NCBI RefSeq assembly: GCF_905171775.1
Contig: NC_053501.1
Location: 70,111,316-70,175,315, forward strand
Reading direction: 5' to 3'
DNA from: Rana temporaria
Taxonomy: Eukaryota; Chordata; Amphibia; Anura; Ranidae
Length of the DNA stretch: 64,000 nucleotides
The stretch's first letter is position 1. Each line of letters starts with the position of its first letter. Under the pieces are notes generated by a model. The model searched no databases, was not told where the DNA came from, and worked only from the letters and a program-made list of their open reading frames with translations. Positions 1 through 11,681 of this stretch are shown in pieces. A program made the position numbers and the translations under genes.

Positions 1-426
1 GGGGCGTTCATATATACTGTAAATTTGATTGCTTTGGGAGGGTAGACCATGCTGAACACAATAACATTCCTTCTCTCCAGCACCTTCCATGTAGACAATA
101 GCTTAGAAATGTGAAAGACACACAAGTAATTTAATATTGATGTCATAATGGGTAGCTTGGTTTGGTTGAGTGCTGCTTCTTAGCATCATTCTAAAGCTTG
201 TAGAGAGTTGAGACCTCTGAATGCCGATTTGAACTGTGTCGGTCTGCCATTTAGATTTAAAGCTGAAATTCATATTTGTTATGCAGTACTATAGTAGCAC
301 TGAAATGTATTTACATTCTACGGCAGGATACCTGATGTCCATATTGATCTATCGGCACTGATTTCTTTGCATGCTTTAACAATGAAAAAGCTTTAGTTAC
401 TGAGCTGAAGAGAAGGGAAACATTTA
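1..426. other. No recognisable feature
   Basis: Moderately A/T-rich sequence with no long reading frame, repeat structure or known family that I can see. It may be single-copy host DNA. Confidence 0.5.
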
Positions 427-428
427 GC

Positions 429-666
429 GCCGGTTCACACAGGGGCGGCACGACTTGCCGCGCGACTCGGCAAGACGATCTGCAGACGACTTCAGAGGCG
501 ACTTACAAAATGACTGTATTGAAGTCAATGGAAGTCGCCCTGAAGTCGCCCCCAAAGTAGTACAGGAACCTTTTTCTAAGTCGGAGCGACTTGAGTCGCT
601 CCTATTAGAACGGTTCTATTGTACAGAACGGGGCGCGACTGACGAGTCGCCCCTGTGTGAACCGGC
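429..666. mobile_element. MITE with GCCGGTTCACACAGGGGCG inverted ends
   Basis: The two 19-bp ends (429-447 and 648-666) are perfect inverted complements. The interior is C/G-rich and repeats the motif GACTTCAG/AGTCGC in both orientations, as in fold-back MITEs. No clear target-site duplication is visible, so the superfamily is undetermined. The short reading frame across it is incidental. Confidence 0.75.
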
Positions 667-970
667 TCTGACTGACAAAACTGCAAACAAGTAGTTGCCT
701 TAAAGCCAAAATGTTTTCCAGAAAGCCCTCTTGGCTCTTTGCTTTATGTATGCCATTCTATTAAAGGGGTTGTAAAGGTTCGTCTTTTATTTTCTAAATC
801 GGTTCCTTTAAGCTAGTGCATTTGTTGGTTCACTTACCTTTTCCTTCCATTTCCCTTCTAAATGCTTTTTTACTTTGTCTGAACTTCTCACTTCCTGTTT
901 TTCCTCAGTAAGCTTTCCACCATCATCCAAGTGGTGGAAAGTCATTTAGAACAGCTTACTGAACACCTTA

Positions 971-1347
971 GGCTCCATGCACACGAGAAGCAAATGCAAA
1001 CACATGTAAACTCAAGTTTTCAAAGTAAAAAAAACGGCGTTTAACACACCCGTTTTTCCCGCGAATTTCGCAGCGTTTTGCCGCGTTTAGTGGCGTTTTA
1101 CCGCGTTTGCAGCTATCAGCGTTCATAACAAAGACATTGTAGACCCTCCCAAAGCTTTGAAACGCAAAAACGTTTGTGTCTGAACCCAAAATTTTGCGTT
1201 TGAAAAAACAAGCCTAAACCCAACTGCTTTAAAACGCCAAAAAACGTGAATGTGTGCATGGACACATAGGATAACATTAAATGTGTTGAAAAAAATTCCC
1301 AAATGCCTCTGAACTCGAGTTTACCAGCGTCTCGTGTGCATGGGGCC
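971..1347. mobile_element. Nested MITE with GGCTCCATGCACACGAG ends and TTA duplication
   Basis: The left end GGCTCCATGCACACGAG is mirrored on the right by CTCGTGTGCATGGGGCC. TTA flanks both sides (968-970 and 1348-1350). It sits in the loop of the surrounding TTAA element: the host arms close again once it is removed. It contains several GCGTTT/AAACGC boxes in both orientations. Confidence 0.75.
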
Positions 1348-1469
1348 TTACTGAGGAGGAACAGGAAGTGAGAAATTCAGACAAAGAAAACAAAGAATAA
1401 AAACATTTAGAATGGAAATCGAAAGAAAAAGGTAAGTGAACCAGCAATGCACTAGCTTAAAGGAACCTA

Positions 1470-1957
1470 CCGTATTTATCGGGGTATTGCGCGCTCCGGC
1501 GTATAGCGCGCACCCCTAAAGTGGACCCGCATTCCTGTAAAAAAAAAACATTTTTGTACTTACAATTTTGGTGTCTTGCGCGGCGTTCATCGGCGGCCTC
1601 GTCGGGTCCGGCGTCCGTCTGCGGCTTCGGTGGTGTCCTCCTCGTCGGGTCCGGCGTCCTTCTGCGGTGTCCTCCCCGCTCGATCCCCGCTTCCCGCGCT
1701 GAGTTTGAACCACTGCGCCGGAATATACCGAGCGCAGTACACTCGGGTATAGTCGGGCAGGCTCGGCTCCTCTCGCGGTCACGTCCTGTACGTCCAGGAC
1801 GTGACCGCGAGAGGAGCCTGCCCGACTATACCCGAGTGTACTGCGCTCGGTATATGCCGGCGCAGTGGTTCAAACTCGGCGCGGGAAGCGGGTACCGGCG
1901 TATATCGCGCACCCACGATTTTGCAAAAAAGTGCGCGGTATACGCCGATAAATACGG
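1470..1957. mobile_element. Nested MITE with CCGTATTTATCGG ends and TA duplication, containing a long hairpin
   Basis: The ends CCGTATTTATCGG and CCGATAAATACGG are complementary and flanked by TA (1468-1469, 1958-1959), suggesting a Tc1/mariner-type target. The interior is CpG-rich. It holds a roughly 215-bp near-perfect hairpin (1684-1899, centre about 1791) around CGTCCTG/CAGGACG. The reading frames through it come from the palindrome, not from a gene. Confidence 0.75.
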
Positions 1958-1997
1958 TATTTAGAAAATAAAAAACTAACCTTTACAACCCCTTTAA

Positions 1998-2476
1998 GCA
2001 GTAATTGGGTAAAAAAAAATTGTAAATGATATTTTTTAGGAAAACTGGGAATCTGTGTCTTGAAGCTTTTTTTGTAGTAACATAAAAGATAATCTCCAAC
2101 TTGAGGTGCCAAGTTTTCTCAGGACAAAGGATCACAATGATAGTAAGCAACAAAATCCTTGCTGCCCTATGGGAGCCACGCTTATATACCTTGCCCAGTT
2201 CAGCCATATGCAATCAGTATCCAGAAAATGGGTCTGCGTAGCTCTTTTATTTTAAGAATCGGATATAAATGTTTATGTCATATCAAGAGAAAAAGCTGCT
2301 TATTTGTAGGGACAAAAGCTATACTTACAAATAGTCACTTTGTATGAAATGTGGAAAGGCTTTATTAACCTGTATACCTGATTTATACAATTTAGTTATG
2401 GCGGAGCAGAGAGCTTCATAGACCCTTTTTTTTTTTTTATTTGAAATGATAGATTTGGGGACAGATGTGGTTAATT
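1998..2476. other. No recognisable feature
   Basis: A/T-rich DNA without a clear repeat or coding signal. A short T tract lies near 2428. Confidence 0.4.
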
Positions 2477-3166
2477 CTTATGCCCTGTACACACGACAGT
2501 TTTTCCCGACGTGATTCCTCTCAAGCCTGCCTTGCATACACACGTTCAGTCAAAAAAAACTGGCCACTTTCCTCTAAATCCACGTCACCCTGAATGCCGG
2601 GTTTTCTGGTGTGTACTGTCGTAAATCCATTGGAACGCATCGCACTTGCTTTTGGAACGCATCGCGCATGCGCAGTTGGTCGCCACGTGACTTCCGCAGC
2701 ATTCTACGATAGGCAGCAAACTGTGACACTACACCGGCACTATAAAGGGGACGTTCCCTTCAGATGGTGCCACCTTTTGGGCGGCTTTTGCTGATCCTCA
2801 TGTTTGGTGAGAGACGATTCGCGCTTTTCAGTCTTCGTGCTTTTCGGTCCGTTACAGTGTGACAAATGTGACATCTCCATTACAAACGCTAGTTATACCA
2901 GAATGACCGCTCCCGTCTCATACTTGATTCTGAGCATGCGTGGTTTTTTTCCCCCTCAGAAAAGCATACACACGAGCGGTTTTTGCGACGAGAAAAAGAC
3001 TGACGGGAAACACGACGGGAAAAAATAGAGCAGGTTCGAATTTTTTTGCTTGCAGTTTTCTCGTCGGGAAAACTGCTATGGAGCATACACACGACCAGTT
3101 TTCCCGACCAATCTAAAAAATGGCAGTTTTCTCGTCGGGAACACCGGTCGTGTGTACGAGGCATTA
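2477..3166. mobile_element. Fold-back MITE of the GTACACACG group
   Basis: The left end TTATGCCCTGTACACACGAC is matched by GTCGTGTGTACGAGGCATTA on the right. Interior arms repeat TTTTCCCGACG/CGTCGGGAAAA several times. The centre carries the shared motif TTCTGAGCATGCGTG and an NRF1-like palindrome, CGCGCATGCGCA, at 2663-2674. No transposase is present. Flanking TA/TTA suggests Tc1/mariner-type targeting. Confidence 0.8.
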
Positions 3167-3460
3167 GTTTTCGGTGCTTTCTGAGTCACTGACCAGGAAA
3201 AATAAAGAGATGTGGAATTTTGGCCTTTATCCAATTTTTCTTTGTGGCATGCTTTTTTCGAGTCTGTGAGTATGAAACACCAAAGCTAGACAGAGCCGGG
3301 CAATCATCAAAAAAGACAAGCAATGGTGGCCCACATACTTTCTTTGTGACAAGTACACTTTAAAATAGTAGGCTTAGCAGGGTAATACTTCATTGTAAAT
3401 TCCAATGACATCATTTCACCTATATTAGTAACTAAATCATTCATATTGATTGAAATACAT

Positions 3461-4301
3461 TTAAAGCCTCATACACACGAATCGTATTTTCCGATGGGAA
3501 TTGTCTGATGACAGACTGTTGCCCGAAAATCCGACAGTTTGTACGATTCATGTCGGATTTTCCGCGGACAAATGTTGAATGGCAGGCTTTCAAATTTTCC
3601 GCGGACAACAGTCTGTTGTCAGATTTTCCAATCGTGTTTGCACAAGTCCATCAGATAAAAGTCCAAAGTACAAACACGCATGCAGACAGAATTCTCACCG
3701 CTCCAGGTGAGCCTCGTGATGATCAGGGGTTGTTGAACCACCAGGGTGCTGGCAATGCGGTAATAGCAAAAAAAACAAAAGAACAAAAGCTGGACAGCCG
3801 CACTCCAAAATTTTCTTTAAAAGAGATGTCTTTATTTTCAACTGTGCATACAGTCACTGCAAGCCCACAAAAATCAGTATGGCCAACGTTTCGCACTGGC
3901 GTCAGTGCTTAGCCCATGACTAAGCACTGACGCCAGTGCGAAACGTTGGCCATACTGATTTTTGTGGGCTTGCAGTGACTGTATGCACAGTTGAAAATAA
4001 AGACATCTCTTTTAAAGAAAATTTTGGAGTGCGGCTGTCCAGCTTTTGTTCTTTTGTTTTTTTTACAAACACGCATGCTCAGAAGCAATGCTCACCAAAC
4101 ACGGCGCTAGCAGAAGGCGCCCAAAGGGTGGCGCTCAAGAGCTGAAAAACCACGTAGTATGTCTAGTACGTCACTACATTCGTGTTTGTTGGCCGACAAT
4201 TGTGTGCCGTTTGTATGCAAGACAAAATCCAGGCACGCGCCCTTCGGACAGAAGTCTGACGCTTTGTCTGCGGAAAATCCGATCGTGTGTACGAGGCTTA
4301 A
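3461..4301. mobile_element. GTACACACG-group MITE split by a retroposon
   Basis: The left end TAAAGCCTCATACACACGA and right end CGTGTGTACGAGGCTTA are complementary. The interior has GGATTTTCCG-type repeats and the conserved GCATGCTCAGAAGCAATG box. A 381-bp insertion at 3684-4064, with a 14-bp duplication of MITE sequence, interrupts it. Without the insertion it resembles the MITEs at 4344-4712 and 53892-54326. Confidence 0.8.
3684..4064 (+). mobile_element. Palindromic retroposon with 14-bp target duplication and degenerate hammerhead-like motif
   Basis: The exact duplication ACAAACACGCATGC lies at 3670-3683 and 4065-4078. The right two thirds (3768-4064) is an almost perfect palindrome centred at 3916, with arms of about 145 bp and a 7-bp loop. 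On the plus strand 3927-3950 reads CTGACGC, a short stem, GAAA, then CGTT. This resembles a hammerhead core but the residue at position A9 is wrong, and a competing GCACTG/CAGTGC hairpin overlaps it. An AATAAA follows at about 4000. I infer a non-autonomous retroposon related to the copies at 27400-29003 and 52384-53164. Confidence 0.65.
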
Positions 4302-4343
4302 TACAGGGACAGATTGCTGGAGACAGAAATGTTCCTTTGAAAC

Positions 4344-4712
4344 TAAAGCCTCGTACACACGATCGGACTTTCTGCGAACAAAGCCCCTGACTTTTGTCCG
4401 AAGAAACAAAAACGAAGCTATTTCAGCTCTTTAATGCCACCCTTTGGGCAACTTCTGCTAATGTTGTGTTATGGTGAGCATTGCTTCTGAGCATGTGTGT
4501 TTGTACAGTGTGACAGACTTGTGTACACACGATTGGATAATTCGACAACACACATTTGTTGGCGGACAATTTTAAAGCATGCTATCCCACATTTGTTGGC
4601 GGAAAATCCGACAACAATTGTCCGATGGAGCGTACAAACGGTCGGATTATCTGACAAAAGCCTGTCATCACACAATTGTCATCGGATTACCGATCGTATG
4701 TACAGGCCTTAA
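4344..4712. mobile_element. GTACACACG-group MITE
   Basis: The ends TAAAGCCTCGTACACACGAT and ATCGTATGTACAGGCCTTA are complementary. The subterminal repeats are GGACTTTCTGC/CGGATT types. The central GCTTCTGAGCATGTGTG matches the core of the other group members. Non-coding. Confidence 0.8.
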
Positions 4713-4976
4713 GTGTAAATAGATTATATATACACACACATGTTGATCCTAATACTCCTCCACCCAAATTCGAAGTGCCAATCTCGCACAGATTCTTGCT
4801 TCCGTTTAAAAGGATTGAGTTTCCTTACAGTAAAGCAACACAGGCATACAAAATCCAGCACCGTAAGTTGCCAGTACATACCTTCAATATTTAATGCTAA
4901 TTTGCCAGAGTCCCCCCAGCGCCCATCTCTAAAAAAGATGGAGCATAGGCACACTGGCCCTGCTGGGTGCCCTATT

Positions 4977-5101
4977 TGGGTTGCTAAGGACCTAGCATTG
5001 CATTGTGGGTTGCTAAGGACCTAGCATTGCATTGTGGGTTGCTAAGGACCTAGCATTGCATTGTGGGTTGCTAAGGACCTAGCATTGTATTGTGGGTTGC
5101 T
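4977..5101. repeat. Tandem repeat, 29-bp unit, about 4.3 copies
   Basis: The unit begins GGGTTGCTAAGGACCTAGCA and ends TTGCATTGT. The copies are almost identical (one C/T change in the fourth), which implies recent expansion. It lies between two MITEs in otherwise unremarkable DNA. Confidence 0.9.
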
Positions 5102-5150
5102 CTTGCTTTCTGAAAGTGATTATTCCTATTGGAAGCACAGAGGATTCCTG

Positions 5151-5833
5151 GGGGCAGATTCACGTACCTCCGCGCATCTGTACGCCGGGCGCAGCATATC
5201 TAAGATACACTACGAATTTGCGTAGTGTATCTTTGGCGGCGTAAGAGCGCGGGATTCAAATCTCTATGATGGGGGCGTGTTTTATGTAAATAGGTCGTGA
5301 CCCGACGTAAACAACGTTTTTTTTAACTGCGCATGCGCCGTCCGTGGGGGTATCCCAGTGCGCATGCTCGAAATTAACCCGGAACAAGCCAATGCTCACG
5401 ACGGTGACGTCATTCTACGCAAATCCCTATTCGCGAACGACTTACGCAAACGACGTAAAAAATTAAAAATGCGAGGCGGGAACGCCGGCCATACTTAACA
5501 TTGAGTACGCCACCATATAGCAGCTTTAACTATACGCCGGAAAAAGCCGAACGCAAACAACGTAAAAAAAATTCGCCGGACGTACGTTCGTGGATCGCCG
5601 TAACTAGCTAATTTGCATACTCGACGCAGAATTCGACGGAAACGCCACCTAGCGGCCGCCGAAAAATTGCAGCTTAGATCCGACGGCGTACTAAGACGTA
5701 TGCCTGTTGAATCTAGCCGAGATGCCGTCGTATCTTGTTTTGAAGATACAAAACAAAGATACAATGCGCAAAATTTGAAATTACGCGGTGTATCAAGAGA
5801 TACGCTGGCGTAATACTTTTGTGGATCTGCCCC
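5151..5833. mobile_element. GGGCCAGATTCAC-type MITE, copy A1 (TSD CTG)
   Basis: The ends GGGGCAGATTCAC and GTGGATCTGCCCC are flanked by CTG (5148-5150, 5834-5836). The interior is very CpG-rich and contains family landmarks in order: a TACGCCG/CGGCGTA region, an NRF1-like TGCGCATGCGCC (5328-5339), GACTTACGCAAACGACGT, GCGGGAACGCCGGCCATACT, then ACCTAGCGGCCG. There is no coding capacity beyond chance. The 3-bp duplication and G-rich ends fit a PIF/Harbinger-like origin, which I infer rather than show. Confidence 0.8.
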
Positions 5834-6128
5834 CTGGTGTATAGCTAAGCCAGAGAGGAAAACAAAGGAATGTAATTGCACATTATAGGGCCTGCAGTTT
5901 TATGGTGTCTTAATTTACTCCTTTTTAATTCGCTTTACGATAATTCATTTAAATCCAACTGATATAGATGTCCTTTATCCATTGCTGTGGGTTCAATCTA
6001 TGCATAAATGTTAACCCCATAAAAAGGTGGAGAGGCAGGTCTGTCTTATGTAGCAGCACATTCACTGTCAGACTTATTAGACAAAGGATGCCACTTTTGT
6101 TTTCCCGGACCTTGACAATTCTATAGGC

Positions 6129-6285
6129 CATGGCCGCTCAACCTGTGGGCCCCCAGCTGTTGCAGAACTACAAGTCCCATGAGGCATTGCAAGGCTGACA
6201 GGCACAAGCATGATTCCCAAAGGCAGAGGCATGATGGGACTTGTAGTTCTGCAACAGCTGGCGGGCTACAGGTTGAGCAACCATG
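6129..6285. mobile_element. Short hAT-type MITE (TSD CTATAGGC)
   Basis: The 8-bp duplication CTATAGGC lies at 6121-6128 and 6286-6293. The ends CATGGCCGCTCAACCTGT and ACAGGTTGAGCAACCATG are complementary, and the arms continue through AGCTGTTGCAGAACTACAAG. At 157 bp it is nearly all hairpin. Confidence 0.85.
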
Positions 6286-6293
6286 CTATAGGC

Positions 6294-7158
6294 CATTCTT
6301 TGACACAAATTAAATGTAGAAGTGACTATAATTTATGGTCAAGGCCAATATATAATAAGAAGATTATTTAATCCAGGTTTGGAATAGCCAGTAGGCATAA
6401 AATATAATATTAATATCCTATTGTAGGCCCTCATCCTTTTATTTATTAATGGCTCTCAAATGACTCCAGTCTGACACTGTCTGCCCTGATGACAGAGATC
6501 ATCTGAGTAGAGCTATTTTACAATTTCTTTGTGCCCTTTTTATTGTCAGATGGGTCAGTTCTGATTATCAATTTGACCGTCTATATTATTTAATTATTTA
6601 CTACTTACTACTACTATTTACTACTGAGTGTAAGTTTTACACCACCTTGTGGACCTTTGATCAATTCAAGCACTTTTTTTTTTCTGAAAAGGGAAATGTA
6701 AACACTAATTCTTAGGGCCTGCGGCCAACATCATATTTTTACCATCTATAAAACCATTCACATAGCTCAGAGTGTAGATATAGGTTTTTATTTTATACAA
6801 GTCTAGAATGGCAAAATATTATTAGGGAAAGATATGTTGATACTTTTTGATACAAAGAATTTCTACAGCTAGCAGAGCTCAGGTATGTAAACAGTTAAAA
6901 TTGTACACACGTGTATATAAAGTGTACAGTGTATATACCTTACAACTATGTACAAGCAGATGCATCAATATCATGTGTATAGTAATAAACTAGTGACGTG
7001 TGGACACCAGTTGTTTTAATGTCTCTTCTTTAGTTTACATTTCATTCTAAAGAATGTGTCACATACTAGAATTAAACTGACACTTTTTATAATAAAATAA
7101 ATGCAATATGTCTAAATATAACGTGAACATAAATTTTAGTTCTTTTCCTTTATTTCAT
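6294..7158. other. A/T-rich DNA, no recognised feature
   Basis: No repeat family or reading frame stands out. This is one of the longer quiet stretches and could be single-copy host DNA. Confidence 0.45.
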
Positions 7159-7166
7159 CTCTCAGG

Positions 7167-8450
<1,284 letters not shown>

Positions 8451-8455
8451 CTCTC

Positions 8456-8887
8456 AGGCCTCGTACACACGACCGAGGAACTCGTCGTAAATGAAACATC
8501 GTGGAGAAACTTGACAAGCTTTCTTTGCGTACACACTGTCAAGACCAAATCTCCTCGTTCTCAAACGCGGTGACGTAAAACACGTACGACGGCACTATAA
8601 AGGGGAAGTTTGATTCCACTGGCGCCATCCTTCTGAGCATGCGCGAGTTTCTATGCATACACACGAACGTGTTTCTCGTCGAAAACCAGCCCGACGAGGA
8701 ACACGACGAGGAAATTGAGACTCCCGACGAGGAAAAACAGATCTTGTTCTCTTTTTTCTCATCGAGTTCCTCAACAGTTTTCTCGATGAAAAACATACAC
8801 ACGACCGTTTTCCTCGGCAAAAAAGCTCTGCCACCAAGTTTCTTGATGGATTCTGTCGAGGAAAACGGTCGTGTGTACGAGGCCTCA
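8456..8887. mobile_element. GTACACACG-group MITE inserted at the edge of the fold-back element
   Basis: The ends AGGCCTCGTACACACGACCG and CGGTCGTGTGTACGAGGCCT are perfect complements. GAGGAACTCGTCG-type repeats recur internally. The centre carries TTCTGAGCATGCGCG. It overlaps the right target duplication of the hAT fold-back, so it probably inserted later. Confidence 0.8.
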
Positions 8888-8964
8888 GATGCAAGCTTTT
8901 TTTCCTGCTATTCTCAGACTTCCTATTTTAGGGTGGCTACCAGTGTTCTTTTTGGCAGAAATTT

Positions 8965-9110
8965 TTGATTTAGTTTTAGGACTAAATTGGCATTTTATTT
9001 TTAGTCCCATTTTAGTCTTCTGCAATTGTTTTAGTTTTAGTCGTATTTAGTCGACTAAATCTCCGGTACATATTAGTTGACTAAAACTCATTTTAGTCAT
9101 CTAAAATCTA
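8965..9110. repeat. Fragment of a TTAGTCGACTAAA repeat
   Basis: Repeated TTTTAGT/ACTAAAA blocks around the palindrome TTTAGTCGACTAAA. I see no clean ends, so this is a partial element. Confidence 0.4.
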
Positions 9111-9209
9111 ATGGGTGTATTTAAATTGTAATGCATTATTTAACATTTCTCTACAATGGTAGTCACTGCATTCATTCATTCTATTAAAAAAAAAACGGCA
9201 GTTCTTTTG

Positions 9210-9318
9210 AAAGGAGAGTCTGTACATTCGGCCGGCAAGAGATTCTTGCCAAGAATCTCGTCAGTAAAAACAAAGTTTTTTTTCCTGACAAGATTCTGGG
9301 CCGTGTGTACAGGGCTTT
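9210..9318. mobile_element. Right-end fragment of a GTACACACG-group MITE
   Basis: GAATCTCGTCAG and its complement CTGACAAGATTC precede GGCCGTGTGTACAGGGCTTT, the typical right end. The left end is missing. Confidence 0.55.
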
Positions 9319-9319
9319 A

Positions 9320-10111
9320 AGCTTTGGCAATAAAACCTGGAAGCTGGTTTCTATGCAGAAGTGAGCCTAATTTTGCACTTTTCAGCGTTAGGAAATAAAT
9401 CCCACTATGACAGACCCTCCAGCGGCGCACTCCATGGTTCCCCTGGTACTTCCATCTTTTCCAAGTCTTCCTTCCGGGTTCGAGGGCTCCAGCCATTTGA
9501 ATGGCCATGATGATGTCACTTCCGCACATGCGGCACGGAGCTCTGCATTCCACTGCATTTTGTATTCCCTAAATGCAGAATGTCGCTGCGAATGCGTGGG
9601 TGATATTATCGGCTATTGCCAATGTGAATATCTCCTAAATGATTAAAAAGGTGTATGTGTCTGCGCTGTGAATTAAACTAGTGATTGAGTGAGCGAGGGG
9701 AAGGGCGGGGGGGGGGGGGGGGGGGAAGGGTGGGGTGATGTGAACCTGGGAAGTGAAAAACTATACAGACAAAAAATAGAGGGGACCTTAGTGACAATCT
9801 ATAGGTGCAGTCCTGACTGGACTGTGTTAAAAGTCCATAGTGAAAATACTCCCGTGAAAAACCATATGGATAATGGAAAAAAAATATAAAAATATAAAAA
9901 TGAAGATAAAAATGAGAATAAAAGAAAGTCCCGGATTAATCCAAGCAAACAAAAAACAGTTCCAGGTGAAGTTAATGGCGCAGGAGTTTCACCTAGTTCA
10001 ATATCTCCTAAATGCTGCACGTTTAGGAGATATTCATTTACCTACACGGAAGCCTGATTGTAAGCTTACCTGTACGACCAAGTTCAAGAAAACAGTTTAC
10101 TACCGCTTTAA
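9320..10111. mobile_element. piggyBac-like MITE remnant interrupted by a retroposon
   Basis: The right terminus reads GTTTACTACCGCTTTAA with TTAA at 10108-10111. An internal hairpin AATATCTCCTAAA/TTTAGGAGATATT (about 10000-10036) is typical of this frog family. A 358-bp insertion at 9642-9999 splits it. The left boundary is not resolved. Confidence 0.5.
9642..9999 (-). mobile_element. Retroposon-like insertion with 15-bp target duplication
   Basis: The perfect duplication AATATCTCCTAAATG occurs at 9627-9641 and 10000-10014. The insert has a G tract (about 9707-9725) and, on the minus strand, begins with AGGTGAAACTCC and a hairpin. This may be a 5'-truncated relative of the hammerhead-like copies elsewhere. 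A long duplication argues for target-primed reverse transcription. No coding capacity. Confidence 0.6.
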
Positions 10112-10415
10112 ATGAGCAACACAGTTTCTGCACTGAAATTCCAACTACAACCCTGCCTGCTGGACTACAGAACTTCCCCAAACCCTCACGCCTCTCTGTC
10201 TCTCTCCCCCATGCATTCAGAAATGAATTGTTTTTCCAGCAAAACAAAGCTGCTGCCTTATGTCCCAAGAGCCTTCTTATACACAGCCTGTGAGAAGGCG
10301 ATGGGTGCTTCAGAGATGTAGTTATGGTGGCATGTTTACTTCAGTTGGAGTTGAGCTTCCAGCAACTGACACTGCAAGAATCTTACAAGCCTGGTGAGGA
10401 TATCACAGGGACTAG

Positions 10416-11119
10416 GGGCCAGATTCACAATCAGCAGGCGCAACTTAACTTTTCCGATTTAAGTTACACAGCCGCAAATTTTCTGCCTAAGTGCCCGATC
10501 CACAAAGCACTTACCTGGAAATTTGCAGCGGTGTAACTTAAATCCGTCCGGCGCAAGGCGGCCCAATCGAATGGGGCGAGTCCCATTTAAATTAGGCGCG
10601 CTCCCGCGCCGGACGTACTGCGCATGCTCCGTCGGGTAAATTACCCGATGTGCATTGCGCTAACTGACGTCGCACCAACGTCATTTGCTTAGACGTTAAC
10701 GTAAATGGCATCCAGCGCCATTCACGGACGTCTTACGCAAACGACGTTGATGTTTAAATTTTGACGCGGGAACGACGGCCATACTTACCATGGCTTAAGA
10801 GAACTAGGGCTAAGCCCTAGTTTTACGCGGCGTAACTCGATGGAAACTACGTAGATTTAGATCGACGGGCCGTTCGGGACGTTCGGGGATCGCCGTAAGT
10901 CTTCATTTGCATATTCTCCGCCGGCCGCAATGGCCTCGCCACCTAGCGGCCGGCCTAGAATTGCATCCTTAAGATCCGACAGTGTAATTCAATTACACCT
11001 GTCAGATCTTAGGGCTAGCTATGCGTAACTGATTCTATGAATCAGTTGCATAGTTAGAAACAGAGATACGACGGCGTATCAGTAGATACGCCGTCTTATC
11101 TCGTTTGTGAATCTGGCCC
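10416..11119. mobile_element. GGGCCAGATTCAC-type MITE, copy A2 (TSD TAG)
   Basis: TAG at 10413-10415 and 11120-11122 flanks GGGCCAGATTCAC and GTGAATCTGGCCC. It carries the family core GACGCGGGAACGACGGCCAT and ends in a TACGCCGTC-rich segment. GCATATTCTCCGCCGGCCGC and ACCTAGCGGCCG lie in the right third. Confidence 0.85.
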
Positions 11120-11165
11120 TAGTTTCTTACTACAGGAAGAGGACCAAAAGGGTCAAATGAATATG

Positions 11166-11170
<5 letters not shown>

Positions 11171-11232
<62 letters not shown>
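11171..11232. repeat. (TA)n microsatellite
   Basis: About 60 bp of TA dinucleotide between two MITEs. Confidence 0.95.
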
Positions 11233-11234
<2 letters not shown>

Positions 11235-11313
11235 GCTTCATTGCTGCTACTTACTTACTCTAGTGGGGGAGAGGGGGGTTGAGGAGTAAATTTGGATAAT
11301 GCCTTGACATATA

Positions 11314-11681
11314 GCCAGATTCAGAGAGAGTTACGCCGGCGTATCAGTAGATACGCCGTCGTAACTCTGAATCTGCACCGTCGTAAATTTAAGTGTATTC
11401 TCAAATTGAGATACACTTAAATCTAGCTAAGATACGACCGCGTGCGCCGTAATTTGGAGCATGCGCACTAGGATATGTCCACGAACGGCGCATGCGCCGT
11501 TCGTTCAAAACGTCAATCACGTCGGGTCACGATTCATTAGCATAAAACACGCCCACCTCTTCACAATTTGAATTAGGCGCGCTTAGGCCGGCACATTTAC
11601 TCTACGACGCCGTAACTTAGGACGCAAGTGCTTTGTGAATACAGCACTTGCCTCTCTAACTTACGGCGGCACAGCGTATAT
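11314..11681. mobile_element. GGGCCAGATTCAC-type MITE, copy A3, right end missing
   Basis: Left end GCCAGATTCAGAGAGAGTTACG and family internal motifs, including a perfect GGCGCATGCGCC palindrome at 11487-11498. The sequence stops abruptly at about 11681, where a hammerhead-like repeat begins. Confidence 0.7.

Larger units (their letters stand above)
761..1997. mobile_element. piggyBac-like fold-back MITE with TTAA at both ends, holding two other MITEs
   Basis: TTAA occurs at 761-764 and 1994-1997. The ends TTAAAGGGGTTGTAAAGGTT and AACCTTTACAACCCCTTTAA are exact complements. Subterminal arms continue as inverted repeats (about 785-960 against 1351-1460 and 1960-1990). A MITE at 971-1347 and another at 1470-1957 interrupt the right part. 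TTAA duplication is the hallmark of piggyBac transposition. No transposase is present, so this is non-autonomous. Confidence 0.8.

Noticed and set aside
455..694. 79-residue frame
   Set aside because: Coincides with the 429-666 MITE and has no domain.
1521..1964. 147-residue frame
   Set aside because: Lies wholly in a CpG-rich MITE hairpin; the opposite strand is similarly open.
3881..3950. Functional hammerhead ribozyme at the 3916 palindrome
   Set aside because: CTGACGC lacks the required A and a stable competing hairpin overlaps the core, so it is listed only as degenerate.
4977..5101. Possible CRISPR-like array
   Set aside because: Units are contiguous with no variable spacers, and the sequence is clearly eukaryotic.
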